A stretch of 64,000 bases of DNA from Anaerosporomusa subterranea (GTDB lineage: Bacteria > Bacillota > Negativicutes > Sporomusales > Acetonemataceae). Below are positions 25,464 through 32,905 of the stretch, piece by piece; position 1 is the stretch's first letter; each line of letters begins with the position of its first letter. A model generated the notes under the pieces. It saw nothing but the letters and a program-made list of their open reading frames with translations. It was not told where the DNA came from and searched no databases. Made by a program: the position numbers and the translations under genes. Where the stretch lies: contig NZ_LSGP01000017.1 of assembly GCF_001611555.1 (NCBI RefSeq), positions 868,001 to 932,000 on the forward strand. Direction: 5' to 3'.

Positions 25464-25504
25464 TGATTGTTTTGCAAGCAAACTTCGATAGTTGTCAATA
25501 CTAA

Positions 25505-25662
25505 TACCGTGTCAACTCTAAAATTGTAATAAGCTGGCGAGGAGATTTTTGTAAGGCAAGGCGGAGGAATGAGGCATACTGGCAGTATGCCAATTGACGA
25601 CAACGCCGCATTGCGGAAAATATACTGCCAAATTATATAAGGCTAGGGTTGAAACGGTACTC
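25505..25662 (+). repeat. Repeat D1, miniature element with terminal inverted repeats
   Basis: Ends ACCGTGTCAACTCTA and TAGGGTTGAAACGGT are inverted repeats. Inside are the conserved AAGCTGGCGAGGAGAT and GGCGGAGGAA blocks and the hairpin GGCATACTGGCAGTATGCC. Copy D2 at 30240-30400 is inverted. Confidence 0.8.
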
Positions 25663-25690
25663 AATAAGACGGCAACAATGGAGGGACGCT

Positions 25691-26023
25691 ATGAATAAGC
25701 GCAGAACAGATAAGACAACGCTAGATGATCTGGTAGAGAGTTTAGAACAGCATGAGGCGGAGCGGGCCCTTGAATCACTTCGCAGCGGCAGCCAATTTGA
25801 TGCAGGCATTGTCGAGGGAATATCCACTGCCATTGACAAGCTGGACTCTGCCAGGACTAGCGCCGAGCTGCAAACCGTTGTTCAGGATTTAACAAGCGTT
25901 TACGGAGCCTTTGGGCTGGAAGACGAAACTGACGCCTATGCCAAGGGAATTGCGGCCGGGACCAGTCACGTCGCAGGCGTTGTGCGAGAGGAATTAGAGA
26001 GTATTCCTGAACATGATTTTTAA
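25691..26023 (+). CDS. Small acidic helical protein, unknown
   Basis: 110 residues, hydrophilic and rich in Glu, Asp and Ala, with predicted helices throughout (LDDLVESLEQHEAERALESL) and a conserved-looking GIVEGISTAIDKL and AKGIAAGTSHVAGVV. No signal or membrane segment. GGAGGGACGCT sets ATG 25691; a longer frame begins inside repeat D1 and is not credible. Function unknown. Confidence 0.65.
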   Translation: MNKRRTDKTTLDDLVESLEQHEAERALESLRSGSQFDAGIVEGISTAIDKLDSARTSAELQTVVQDLTSVYGAFGLEDETDAYAKGIAAGTSHVAGVVREELESIPEHDF

Positions 26024-26050
26024 ATTATTTAAAATTTCTGAAAAAAATAA

Positions 26051-26080
26051 CTGGCAATATCGCGAGAATCATGCTATACT
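26051..26080 (+). promoter_or_regulatory. Promoter for a short leader transcript
   Basis: CTGGCA, 18-base spacer, TATACT. The next 60 bases end in a terminator, so the product would be a very small RNA. Confidence 0.45.
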
Positions 26081-26086
26081 CAAAAC

Positions 26087-26147
26087 AATCGAAGAGGACT
26101 TCGGCAATGAAGCCGCTATTTGTCAATGACAGGTAGTGGTTTTTTTG
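26087..26147 (+). ncRNA. Candidate small RNA or leader ending in a terminator
   Basis: From the predicted start the RNA contains a GAAG/CTTC hairpin and a long 13-bp stem (CCGCTATTTGTCA with TGACAGGTAGTGG) followed by TTTTTTTG. Some readthrough would express the 28-residue peptide gene downstream. No known family recognised. Confidence 0.4.
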
Positions 26148-26172
26148 TATTTTTTGTGAAAGGAGTGATAAT

Positions 26173-26259
26173 ATGCCGCTGCTGACAAACATGGAATTTG
26201 CTGAGCTTAGCTGGCTGTACTATTATCAGGAGTTTTCTCCCGACTATGTTATCGAATAA
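26173..26259 (+). CDS. 28-residue peptide with own ribosome site and terminator
   Basis: ATG 26173 follows AAAGGAGTGATAAT and the frame ends at 26259, 12 bases before a perfect terminator. The peptide is MPLLTNMEFAELSWLYYYQE plus FSPDYVIE, aromatic and acidic. The compact arrangement of start signal, short frame and terminator is what a real small gene looks like. Function unknown. Confidence 0.5.
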   Translation: MPLLTNMEFAELSWLYYYQEFSPDYVIE

Positions 26260-26270
26260 TGGTTCTACCT

Positions 26271-26303
26271 GACCGCGCCTGAATGATGAGGCGCGGTTTT
26301 TTT
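26271..26303 (+). terminator. Terminator of the 28-residue peptide gene
   Basis: ACCGCGCCT, GAATGATG, AGGCGCGGT, then TTTTTT. Confidence 0.9.
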
Positions 26304-26361
26304 ATAGCGTCTGGAAAGTGTACAGTTATGAGATGTGCCAAAGCTATGTGGCCAAGGAACC

Positions 26362-26460
26362 GAACACTAGTGGTGCGAGACGATACTAGTGCGCCCCTAA
26401 GGCATCCAATTTGTGGCGCTAGTGCATCATTAGTGCCGCTCGTGTTCATCGCGCTACGGA
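26362..26460. repeat. Repeat C1 (ACTAGCG palindromic family)
   Basis: Starts GAACACTAG and ends GTGTTCATCG, with nested inverted copies of ACTAGTGCGCCC/TGGCGCTAGT. Other copies: 28697, 35208, 44388, 49413, 55293, 59224. Confidence 0.75.
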
Positions 26461-26465
26461 CACGG

Positions 26466-26518
26466 TAACCCTCTGCGCGCCCTCGGCGTACTCTGCGCAC
26501 TCTGCGGTTAGCGTTCCT
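26466..26518. repeat. Repeat B2, partial copy
   Basis: AACCCTCTGCGCGCCC and TACTCTGCGCACTCTGCGG, one arm of the B family. Confidence 0.7.
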
Positions 26519-26639
26519 GTCTTCCTGCCTTCCAGAAGACCGCCTCCTCGCTGTTTCATACCCCTTGACTTGCAAAATACGTATAGAATGATATAATATG
26601 AGTATATTATGTAAACAAGTACGACGAGGAGGGGATACC

Positions 26640-27176
26640 ATGAATCGTGGAAAGAATGCATGGCTGTCTGGCGTAATTGCGCTGGCGGCGACTCTACTGA
26701 TTCTCTTTGGCAGTCAGACGATCTGGCATACCTTCGCTGTCGCTAAACCTCTGGATAAAGCATTTGAGGGCATTGACGGCGTTCAGTCGGTTGCCTGGGA
26801 TAAAGCAAAGGATGATAAACCAGTTACACTTCAGGTGTCGCTAGTTCATGCGACTAACTTGCAGACGACATATACAACTGTCCAAGATCGGGCCAAGAGC
26901 GTGCTAGGGAAGTCGGCCTTTCAGATTGCTATTCACGATAACCGCACCCCAGAATTGGAGCAAGTTTATCATGAATTGCACTTCCATATTCAAGAGGCGA
27001 TTGTAACTGGAGGATTTGGCGATATGGCTGACCGGATCAAAGAAAAGGCTAAAGCGGCAGGGGTAGACGCGCAGGTCTATGTTGATGCGCAAAATGTCTA
27101 TCTGCAACTAACCAAGGGAGAATCTGACCTGTATAGCGTGATACCTAGGCTTAACAACCTTACGGGGGTGAAATAA
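26640..27176 (+). CDS. Membrane-anchored partner of the FtsH-like protease, unknown
   Basis: 178 residues: a single N-terminal membrane helix (about 10-30) and a soluble domain with two similar alpha-beta segments, VTLQVSLVHATNLQTTY and AQVYVDAQNVYLQLTKG, possibly an ACT- or BON-like fold. Its stop codon overlaps the ATG of the FtsH-like gene (TAATG), so the two are translated together. A TATAAT at 26592 is a likely -10. I infer that it is an accessory or substrate adaptor of the protease; no family is recognised. GGAGGGG precedes ATG 26640. Confidence 0.7.
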   Translation: MNRGKNAWLSGVIALAATLLILFGSQTIWHTFAVAKPLDKAFEGIDGVQSVAWDKAKDDKPVTLQVSLVHATNLQTTYTTVQDRAKSVLGKSAFQIAIHDNRTPELEQVYHELHFHIQEAIVTGGFGDMADRIKEKAKAAGVDAQVYVDAQNVYLQLTKGESDLYSVIPRLNNLTGVK

Positions 27177-28660
27177 TGCGACACATAGAAATTGCAGTCG
27201 GCATTGGTGTCGGGTTAGTATTATTCTTGTTTTGGCAGGGAGTTAATGTGCTTCCTGTTCTGTTTTTTGCGGGATTGATGCTGCTTGTACTGTTTAGCGG
27301 CAATTTGCGAACAGGCGGCAAGTCATTTGCGGTTGTTGCCAACAAGGGCAGCGAGCAAAAATTAATTAATTTTGATGATATTGGCGGTCAAGAGGTGGCT
27401 AAACAGGAACTTCGCGAGTCACTCGACTTTATTATCGATGTCCAGCGCATTCAGAAACTAGGCATTCGCCCGATTAAAGGCATCCTGCTAAGCGGTCCTC
27501 CCGGCACAGGTAAGACCTTGCTGGCTAAGGCGGCGGCGCAGTATACGAATTCGTCGTTTGTCGCAGCCAGCGGCTCGGAATTTGTGGAAATGTATGTTGG
27601 CGTGGGAGCTCAGCGTGTGCGCCAGATGTTTAAGCAAGCCCGTGATTTGGCTCGGCAGAACAAGCAAGCCAGCGCTGTCGTCTTTATTGACGAGATCGAA
27701 GTGTTGGGCGGCAAACGCGGACAGGGCAACAGCAATATGGAATATGATCAAACGTTGAACGAACTCCTGGTCCAGATGGATGGCGTGTCAGTGGATGATG
27801 ACATTCGTTGCTTGGTGATCGGCGCGACTAACCGAGTGGATATTTTGGATCCGGCTATCCTGCGGCCAGGCCGATTTGATCGACAGGTGAGGGTCGATTT
27901 GCCTGATAAAATTGGTCGGCGCAGCATTCTTGACTTGCATACCAAAAATAAACCGCTGGCAGCTGAGGTCTCGCTTGACGAAATAGCTCAAGATACCTTC
28001 GGCTTTTCAGGCGCACATCTGGAGAGTCTGGCGAATGAAGCAGCCATTTTGGCGCTGCGTGAGGGTAGCGAAGCGATTCGTATGGATCATCTTCGTTCCG
28101 CGGTTGATAAGGTAATCCTCGGCGAAAAGCTGGATCGGGTGCCAACTCCCGAGGAACGCCATCGAGTTGCCGTGCACGAAACCGGTCATGCACTGATTGG
28201 TGAGTTGACCCGCCCCGGCTCGGTAGCCGTGATCACAGTGACGCCGCGAAATAATGCGTTGGGCTATGTGCGGCAGACCGAGGCTGATGATTGCTACCTG
28301 TATACGATTGATCGACTGGAGCAGAAAATCGCCGTGGCTCTGGCTGGTGCACTGGCTGAGGAATCTGTATTTGGCAACCGCAGTACTGGCGCCAGCGGCG
28401 ACTTCAAACAAGCGGCCGAAACGGCGAAACAGATCGTCTTTGCCGGCATGTCCGAGCTAGGAGTTGTCTCGCCTGACGATCTGCCACAGCAAAAACTGCA
28501 TGATGCGATTACCGGCATCATTGAAAATGTCCGCATTCGCACAGCAGCGTTGTTAGCGGAAAACCGCCAGCCGTTTGCTCGAATCATTGAACACCTGATC
28601 GAGGCTGAGTCGCTTAGTGGTGAGGAATTCCGTCAGCTGATGCTGGCTGACGCTGCATAG
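27176..28660 (+). CDS. FtsH-like ATP-dependent zinc metalloprotease
   Basis: 494 residues, shorter than canonical FtsH (about 600-650). Two membrane helices in the first 45 residues with almost no periplasmic loop between them; AAA domain with Walker A GPPGTGKT (about 103-110), Walker B VVFIDEIE, and the second region of homology NRVDILDPAILRPGRFDR; M41 peptidase with zinc motif HETGH (334-338) and the third ligand Asp in TGASGDF. All catalytic parts are present. Probably a paralogue of the housekeeping FtsH that extracts or degrades membrane proteins together with the upstream anchored protein. Confidence 0.9.
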   Translation: MRHIEIAVGIGVGLVLFLFWQGVNVLPVLFFAGLMLLVLFSGNLRTGGKSFAVVANKGSEQKLINFDDIGGQEVAKQELRESLDFIIDVQRIQKLGIRPIKGILLSGPPGTGKTLLAKAAAQYTNSSFVAASGSEFVEMYVGVGAQRVRQMFKQARDLARQNKQASAVVFIDEIEVLGGKRGQGNSNMEYDQTLNELLVQMDGVSVDDDIRCLVIGATNRVDILDPAILRPGRFDRQVRVDLPDKIGRRSILDLHTKNKPLAAEVSLDEIAQDTFGFSGAHLESLANEAAILALREGSEAIRMDHLRSAVDKVILGEKLDRVPTPEERHRVAVHETGHALIGELTRPGSVAVITVTPRNNALGYVRQTEADDCYLYTIDRLEQKIAVALAGALAEESVFGNRSTGASGDFKQAAETAKQIVFAGMSELGVVSPDDLPQQKLHDAITGIIENVRIRTAALLAENRQPFARIIEHLIEAESLSGEEFRQLMLADAA

Positions 28661-28696
28661 GAAGAAACGAGGTTAGGCTTTGCCAGGAAGGGAACG

Positions 28697-28800
28697 GAAC
28701 ACAAGCGCCACGAGACGACATTAGCGCCACTAAGGACATCCATTTTGCGGTTGCCAGTGTGTATCCGCTAGTGCCGTTTGTGTTTGTGGTACAATTACGC
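28697..28800. repeat. Repeat C2
   Basis: GAACACAAGCGCCAC at the left, GTTTGTGGTACAATTACGC at the right; the extended tail TACAATTACGC is shared with C3. Confidence 0.7.
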
Positions 28801-28809
28801 CCTCGATCT

Positions 28810-28840
28810 GAAGAAGACCGCGAAATGCGGTCTTCTTTAC
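28810..28840. terminator. Bidirectional terminator
   Basis: AAGAAGACCGC, GAAAT, GCGGTCTTCTT with T runs on both strands, serving the FtsH-like gene and the convergent small gene. Confidence 0.85.
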
Positions 28841-29031
28841 TCTTTTTCCGCCAATACAGTTTGCAACCGGTCCAACAACTCGATCATCTTTTTATTTTGA
28901 ACGATAATGATTTCCTGATTTTGTACAACAGTTTTCAAAAATGCTGTATCTCGTGCTATTTGAGTTACTGTTGTGGCAGTCTTTGACGTTTCTTCCATGA
29001 GTGATTTTGCCATTTTTTCAAAACTGGCCAT
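28837..29031 (-). CDS. Small coiled-coil protein, unknown
   Basis: 64 residues, almost entirely helical and heptad-like (FLKTVVQNQEIIIVQNKKM, ELLDRLQTVLAEKE). GGAGGAAATAAT sets ATG 29031; a longer frame from 29052 has no better site. No membrane segment. Likely a small structural or regulatory protein; function unknown. Confidence 0.6.
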   Translation of the reverse strand: MASFEKMAKSLMEETSKTATTVTQIARDTAFLKTVVQNQEIIIVQNKKMIELLDRLQTVLAEKE

Positions 29032-29050
29032 ATTATTTCCTCCATAAGTC

Positions 29051-29095
29051 AAAATAAAGGGCTCACTTTACTGTATCTTATGTAAAGTGAGCCCT
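29051..29095 (-). terminator. Terminator of the Ser-rich small gene
   Basis: Perfect 14-bp stem AGGGCTCACTTTAC/GTAAAGTGAGCCCT; on the minus strand it is followed by TTTATTTTG. Confidence 0.85.
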
Positions 29096-29121
29096 ATCGG
29101 TGACTCATGTGGCACCTTGCG

Positions 29122-29259
29122 TTATTTCTTTTTCGAATCAGATTCACAGGATGAGGAGGACGCTGAGGCTGAACTGGACTTTACCTCAAGATTACTGCTC
29201 TCACTGCTGGGCTTCGTTTTGAGAGACCGTTCTTTGGCCATGAGATCTTTAAAAGACAT
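29122..29259 (-). CDS. 45-residue Ser-rich protein
   Basis: ATG 29259 lies behind a perfect AAAGGAGGTGACAG site. The product starts MSFKDLMAKERSLKTKPSSE and continues as a Ser-dominated low-complexity tail with one Cys and a KKK end. An upstream in-frame ATG at 29295 has no comparable site. A terminator follows at 29095. Such hydrophilic Ser/Lys peptides are common among small spore-associated products, but there is no direct evidence here. Confidence 0.6.
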   Translation of the reverse strand: MSFKDLMAKERSLKTKPSSESSNLEVKSSSASASSSSCESDSKKK

Positions 29260-29348
29260 TCTGTCACCTCCTTTGGTTGGTGGCTTTTTGCTCATTATGC
29301 CCAGTTTGACGATTTTTTAAACTGAAAAAAGTAGTTTTTTTCCACAAC

Positions 29349-29386
29349 CATCTGCGCATCCTTAGCGTACTCTGCGGTTACGTACC
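29349..29386. repeat. Repeat B3, partial copy
   Basis: CATCTGCGCATCC and AGCGTACTCTGCGGTTACG. Confidence 0.6.
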
Positions 29387-29495
29387 GCTCTCGCGTCGCA
29401 GTGGTTTTTCTTATCAAGAGGCTGATTGTTTTTTGCCGTCCGGGATAGACTAACTGTTGAAGACGAAGCTATCTTGAAGCAATGGGAGGAATATC

Positions 29496-29657
29496 ATGAC
29501 TGACTTGAAGCTGGTTTCACAGCGGGTGAACGAATTGAGCGACTTATTGAACGAAATGGTTACTGAGAAGACAACAACCGATACAGAAATCGTCGTTGCC
29601 AGCCAGGTGTTAGACGATGCTTTGCATGAGTTCCATAGTAAGATTAGCAAGAAGTAA
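29496..29657 (+). CDS. Spo0E-like aspartyl-phosphate phosphatase
   Basis: 53 residues with the Spo0E family plan: two short helices around the signature VVASQVLDDALHEFHSK (S-Q-x-L-D), which in characterised members forms the active surface that dephosphorylates Spo0A~P and so delays sporulation. GGGAGGAATATC precedes ATG 29496. A perfect hairpin directly at the stop codon ends the transcript. The family match indicates a sporulation-competent Firmicute. Confidence 0.8.
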   Translation: MTDLKLVSQRVNELSDLLNEMVTEKTTTDTEIVVASQVLDDALHEFHSKISKK

Positions 29658-29683
29658 GAGGCCGCAGCGCGGCCTCTTACTTC
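29646..29683 (+). terminator. spo0E-like terminator, left copy of a 38-bp duplication
   Basis: GAAGTAAGAGGCCGC, AGC, GCGGCCTCTTACTTC, beginning inside the last codons. The 38 bases recur at 29828-29865 with three C to T changes, flanking repeat A2. Confidence 0.8.
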
Positions 29684-29827
29684 AGACCGTTGATAAACGC
29701 CCATCTGCGTTGTTAGGCCCGCCAACCCATTGCTAGCGTACCCTCTAGTACGCGTCACTGCTGGGTCGGCTGGCCTGCCTAGCATCTGGACATTTCTGAA
29801 CGGTCTGGGGAACGAAGTTTCTCGACG
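29683..29827 (+). repeat. Repeat A2
   Basis: Rod 29683-29807: outer stem CAGACCGTT/AACGGTCTG, inner stem GGCCCGCCAACCCA/TGGGTCGGCTGGCC, tip GCGTACCCTCTAGTACGC; tail GAACGAAGTTTCTCGACG to 29827. Compared with A1, the outer stem changes GGG/CCC to GAC/GTC with pairing kept. Confidence 0.85.
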
Positions 29828-29870
29828 AGCAAGAAGTAAGAGGTTGCAGTGCGGCCTCTTACTTCTTTTG
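29828..29870 (+). terminator. Right copy of the spo0E-like terminator
   Basis: Same hairpin as 29646-29683 but followed by TTTTG, so this copy carries the T run expected of the original terminator. This suggests that the element split or duplicated the terminator. Confidence 0.75.
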
Positions 29871-29875
29871 GGGGA

Positions 29876-30049
29876 CTACTGCTTCTGTGGCTGTTTTTGC
29901 AAATCGTCTGCTGCCACTGTCTCTGAACTTACGTCATACTTTGCGGCAGTATTCGTGTTCCGCGGGCCGGCTTGGATCAAGTCCGGATCACCAACTTGCG
30001 ACTGACCATTAGGATTTTTTCCATTCCAGTGAGCGTATTTTTTATCCAT
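29876..30049 (-). CDS. WNGKN-family small protein, member 1
   Basis: 57 residues: MDKKYAHWNGKNPNGQSQVG, a polar middle with IQAGPRNTNTAAKYD, and ETVAADDLQKQPQKQ. GGAGGTGAAAAGC sets ATG 30049. The WNGKN-x-NG block near the start and ETV-x-ADDL near the end recur in the separate small protein at 55428, so this is a real family. Hydrophilic and cytosolic by appearance; function unknown. It is the second gene of a pair with the CxxC protein at 30072. Confidence 0.65.
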   Translation of the reverse strand: MDKKYAHWNGKNPNGQSQVGDPDLIQAGPRNTNTAAKYDVSSETVAADDLQKQPQKQ

Positions 30050-30071
30050 GCTTTTCACCTCCAATTTTTGG

Positions 30072-30224
30072 CTAAGGTTTGGTGTGGTTGTCGCGCCGCT
30101 TTTGTTCGTATTTTGCGGCTTCCTTCGATTTCACGAGGGCTTCTTTGCTTTCAGCGGTGAAGGCTTCGTTAACGAATTTCTGCTCTGCGCAGTTGACACA
30201 TTGATTGTCACGGTATTTAACCAA
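30072..30224 (-). CDS. 50-residue CxxC protein
   Basis: TTG 30224 lies after AAGGAGGTGATTCGC. The product begins VKYRDNQCVNCAEQKFVNEA and ends in a highly charged Lys/Glu helix. One CxxC pair could bind metal as a dimer. It is 22 bases upstream of the WNGKN-type gene on the same strand, so the two are co-transcribed. Function unknown. Confidence 0.55.
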   Translation of the reverse strand: MVKYRDNQCVNCAEQKFVNEAFTAESKEALVKSKEAAKYEQKRRDNHTKP

Positions 30225-30239
30225 GCGAATCACCTCCTT

Positions 30240-30400
30240 AGTACAGTATCAACCCTAATCGTATATACTTTGACGATATATTTTCTCAAGACTGCGTTGT
30301 CGGTCAATCGACATACTTTCGGTATGTCTCTTTTCCTCCGCCTTACCTTTCAAAAAATCTCCTCGCCAGATTATTACAATTTTAGAATTGATACTGTACT
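30240..30400 (-). repeat. Repeat D2
   Basis: AGTACAGTATCAACCCTAA and TTTAGAATTGATACTGTACT are the terminal inverted repeats; GACATACTTTCGGTATGTC is the internal hairpin. Orientation opposite to D1. Confidence 0.8.
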
Positions 30401-30428
30401 ATTAGTTTGTCCGCAAGCTAATAAGTTA

Positions 30429-30630
30429 GTGAAGGAAGAATTTAAAATTTCTCCTTCGCACAGCCTGTAAGAATCCGCCCTCTTAGGTCGGGAATTAACA
30501 GCCTGTAGCTCGAAACCCTAAAGGAGCCTTTGGCTTCGCGAAATCGAGGATTTCGAGCCTCAGTCACAAGGGCGACTAAGCTTCAAATGGAGTTGAAACT
30601 ACTCCACCTGAAGCAGGTCTTCTTTAATAA
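30429..30630 (+). ncRNA. Candidate structured leader or small RNA upstream of the pilus genes
   Basis: Several nested complementary segments are visible: a hairpin at 30429-30461; CGCCCT (30476) with AGGGCG (30569) enclosing GCTCGAAA/TTTCGAGC; CGAAATC/GATTTCG as an alternative; and GCTTCAAATGGAG/CTCCACCTGAAGC (30590-30614) followed by TCTTCTTT. No coding frame fits. I cannot assign it to a known riboswitch class. Confidence 0.35.
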
Positions 30631-30757
30631 ATAGGACTTGTGGCACCATCTTTATGAAGCAGTGGTCTGATGAGAAAATTTCTCCCCCGCGATACAATAG
30701 AATTACTAGAATCGGGATAGTATGGACTGAAGTATCAGTCTTGCGGAGGGATTATTC

Positions 30758-31624
30758 ATGGCAAAAATTACGGCTAAAGGAATGATGGGCATCGCGCTTG
30801 CCCTTAGTCTGGCAACGTCTGGACTGGTGTATAACTATTTACAGGGTGTTAGTGAGCCAACTACTAAGGAAACTGTTTCAGTCATTGTCGCCAAAGTGGA
30901 TATTCCGTCGAAAACCAAGGTGACAGCCGAGATGATCCAGATACAAAATGTTCCGGCAGAGTATATGCAGCCAGGAGCTGTGCGCGATGGCAAGCAGGTG
31001 ATTGGAGTATTGGCTCGCGAGCATATTATTGCTGGAGAACAGATCACAAGCCGCAGGCTGCTAGCTGAAGGAAAAGCAGCCGGACTGCCAGGTATTATAC
31101 CACCTGGCAAGCGGGCTGTAACTGTAGCAGTTAGTGAAGTTAGCGGCGTTGCCGGACTGATTAAGCCTGGCGATCATGTTGATGTGATGGCTACCTTCGA
31201 TCCGGGAACCGCAGGCGATTTTATCGGTGACATATTGCTGCAAAATGTCCCGGTGCTGGCTGTCAACCGTGACCTGGAGGCGACTGCTAACGATCCGAAT
31301 GCGAAAGACAAAAAGGAACCGATCAAAACTTCCACAGTAACGCTGGCTATTGATGCTCCCTTAGTCCACCATGTGGCAGTTGCTGACGACCGGGGCAAGC
31401 TTCGTTTAGCTCTCCGACCGTTCATAGGAGAGGCGGGGTTCACCTTGACATCACCGGTAACGGTGCGTGAACTTATGGGCAAGCCACCGCAGCCTGCAGT
31501 GAAATCTGCGCCGCCGGCGAATGAACGTCAGGAAGTACCGCAAAAGCCAGTTCAGCAACCGCGACAGGATGGCAGAGGCATTCAAGTGATTCGCGGTGCA
31601 AAAGTGGAGACAGTCGCACTATAA
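30758..31624 (+). CDS. cpaB: Tad/Flp pilus assembly protein CpaB (RcpC)
   Basis: 288 residues: N-terminal membrane helix, then a SAF domain (about 40-105, VAKVDIPSKTKVTAEMI, PAEYMQPGAV) and the RcpC/CpaB domain (GKRAVTVAVSEVSGVAGLIKPGDHVDV). The last 40 residues are Pro/Gln-rich. CpaB works in the periplasm with the secretin. First gene of the pilus locus; GGAGGGATTATTC precedes the ATG. Confidence 0.88.
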   Translation: MAKITAKGMMGIALALSLATSGLVYNYLQGVSEPTTKETVSVIVAKVDIPSKTKVTAEMIQIQNVPAEYMQPGAVRDGKQVIGVLAREHIIAGEQITSRRLLAEGKAAGLPGIIPPGKRAVTVAVSEVSGVAGLIKPGDHVDVMATFDPGTAGDFIGDILLQNVPVLAVNRDLEATANDPNAKDKKEPIKTSTVTLAIDAPLVHHVAVADDRGKLRLALRPFIGEAGFTLTSPVTVRELMGKPPQPAVKSAPPANERQEVPQKPVQQPRQDGRGIQVIRGAKVETVAL

Positions 31625-31654
31625 TTGCTAGTTGATGCGAAAGAAGGTAAGAAG

Positions 31655-32905
31655 ATGACCAATAAACGCGTATTCACCGCCGCGGCGTTACTGATATTTT
31701 TCTTCTGTATGTTTATGCCATCCGCCTGGATGGCTGAGACCTTAACTGTTGCTGTCAATCAATCTCAGGTCGTCACTCTGCCCGGCGTGGAGCGGGTAGC
31801 GGTCGCAAACCCAGAAATCGCAGATGTCATTATTGTCTCAGGTTATGAAGCACTGATTATTGGCAAAAGCGCAGGAGTTACTTCACTGCATGTTTGGTCC
31901 TACTCCGGCCGGCAAAGCTATCTTGTCGAAGTTGCAGTTGATGATATTCCTTTGGCCCGGTCCATCGAAGCGGCAATCGGCTATCCAAACTTGAGAGTAT
32001 CAAAGCTCGGCCGTACCATTATCTTAGAAGGCAGTGTTGATACTCAGCCGCAGAAAGAACGGGCTGAAAAGCTGGCATCAATCTATGGTGACAAAGTGAT
32101 TAACCTACTCGCGCTGATGAAGCCGGTACAGATTAAAATCGAGGCCCAAGTTATCGAAATCGACCGGCAGAAGGCGAAAGATCTGGGGATAAAATGGGGG
32201 AATGGGGTCGATATGTTCACACCCGGTACTTTTGCCGCAGGCCAGAGCCATCAGACTGGTCTCGGCTGGTCGTTGGGAAACTTTGGCCAAACTGCCGATC
32301 TCAACGCTCAATTGTCGGCCCTGATAAAAAACGGATCAGCCCGTATTTTGTCCCGTCCCAATATGATCACCTTAAGCGGTGATAAAGCCAACATCATGGT
32401 TGGCGGAGAGATGCCAATTCCAATCAGTATGCAAGACGGCACCGTTGGTATTTCATTTAAGGAATACGGCATCAAGTTGGAGATTGGCCCCGAACTGTCA
32501 AGCGCTAATCTGATTCATAGCAAGATCAAAGCGGAAGTCAGTTCGCTGGACTGGAATTCATCGCATAAAATACAACTCGGCCTTGGAATGTCTATTCCGC
32601 CGATTAAAGTGCGCAAGGCAGAAACCGCTATTGCTCTGGCGTCTGGCCAGACGATGGCCATTGGCGGCCTGATCAGCTCAGAAACTACTCGGGATGTGTA
32701 TAAAGTTCCGATGCTAGCCGACCTGCCGATTTTAGGCGCATTGTTCAAAAGCACCTCATTCAATCGCAATGAAACCGAACTCCTCATTCTCATCACGCCT
32801 ACTGTTGTCGATCCTGCGTCATATCAACCGGAGTTAAAGCCGGATATGAAGGAGTTCAGCCAGGAAAATCCATGGGGAGGGAGCGATAATGCAGGAAAAG
32901 ATTAG
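31655..32905 (+). CDS. cpaC: Tad/Flp pilus secretin CpaC (RcpA)
   Basis: About 416 residues with a signal peptide, an N-terminal pilus-secretin domain (QSQVVTLPGVERVAVANPEIADV), a BON-like segment and the secretin core (VGGEMPIPISMQDGTVGISFKEYG as in the secretin signature; the final beta-lip LLILITPTVVDP). It forms the outer-membrane channel for the pilus, so the cell must have an outer membrane. The frame extends to 31625, but ATG 31655 with GAAGGTAAG is the better start. It overlaps the next gene by 17 bases. Confidence 0.88.
   Translation: MTNKRVFTAAALLIFFFCMFMPSAWMAETLTVAVNQSQVVTLPGVERVAVANPEIADVIIVSGYEALIIGKSAGVTSLHVWSYSGRQSYLVEVAVDDIPLARSIEAAIGYPNLRVSKLGRTIILEGSVDTQPQKERAEKLASIYGDKVINLLALMKPVQIKIEAQVIEIDRQKAKDLGIKWGNGVDMFTPGTFAAGQSHQTGLGWSLGNFGQTADLNAQLSALIKNGSARILSRPNMITLSGDKANIMVGGEMPIPISMQDGTVGISFKEYGIKLEIGPELSSANLIHSKIKAEVSSLDWNSSHKIQLGLGMSIPPIKVRKAETAIALASGQTMAIGGLISSETTRDVYKVPMLADLPILGALFKSTSFNRNETELLILITPTVVDPASYQPELKPDMKEFSQENPWGGSDNAGKD

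Noticed and set aside
29087-29320. Plus-strand frame of 77 codons
   Set aside because: Complement of the 45-residue Ser-rich gene, which has a perfect ribosome site and terminator.
30048-30470. Plus-strand frame of 140 codons
   Set aside because: Runs through the reverse of two small genes and repeat D2; no ribosome site.
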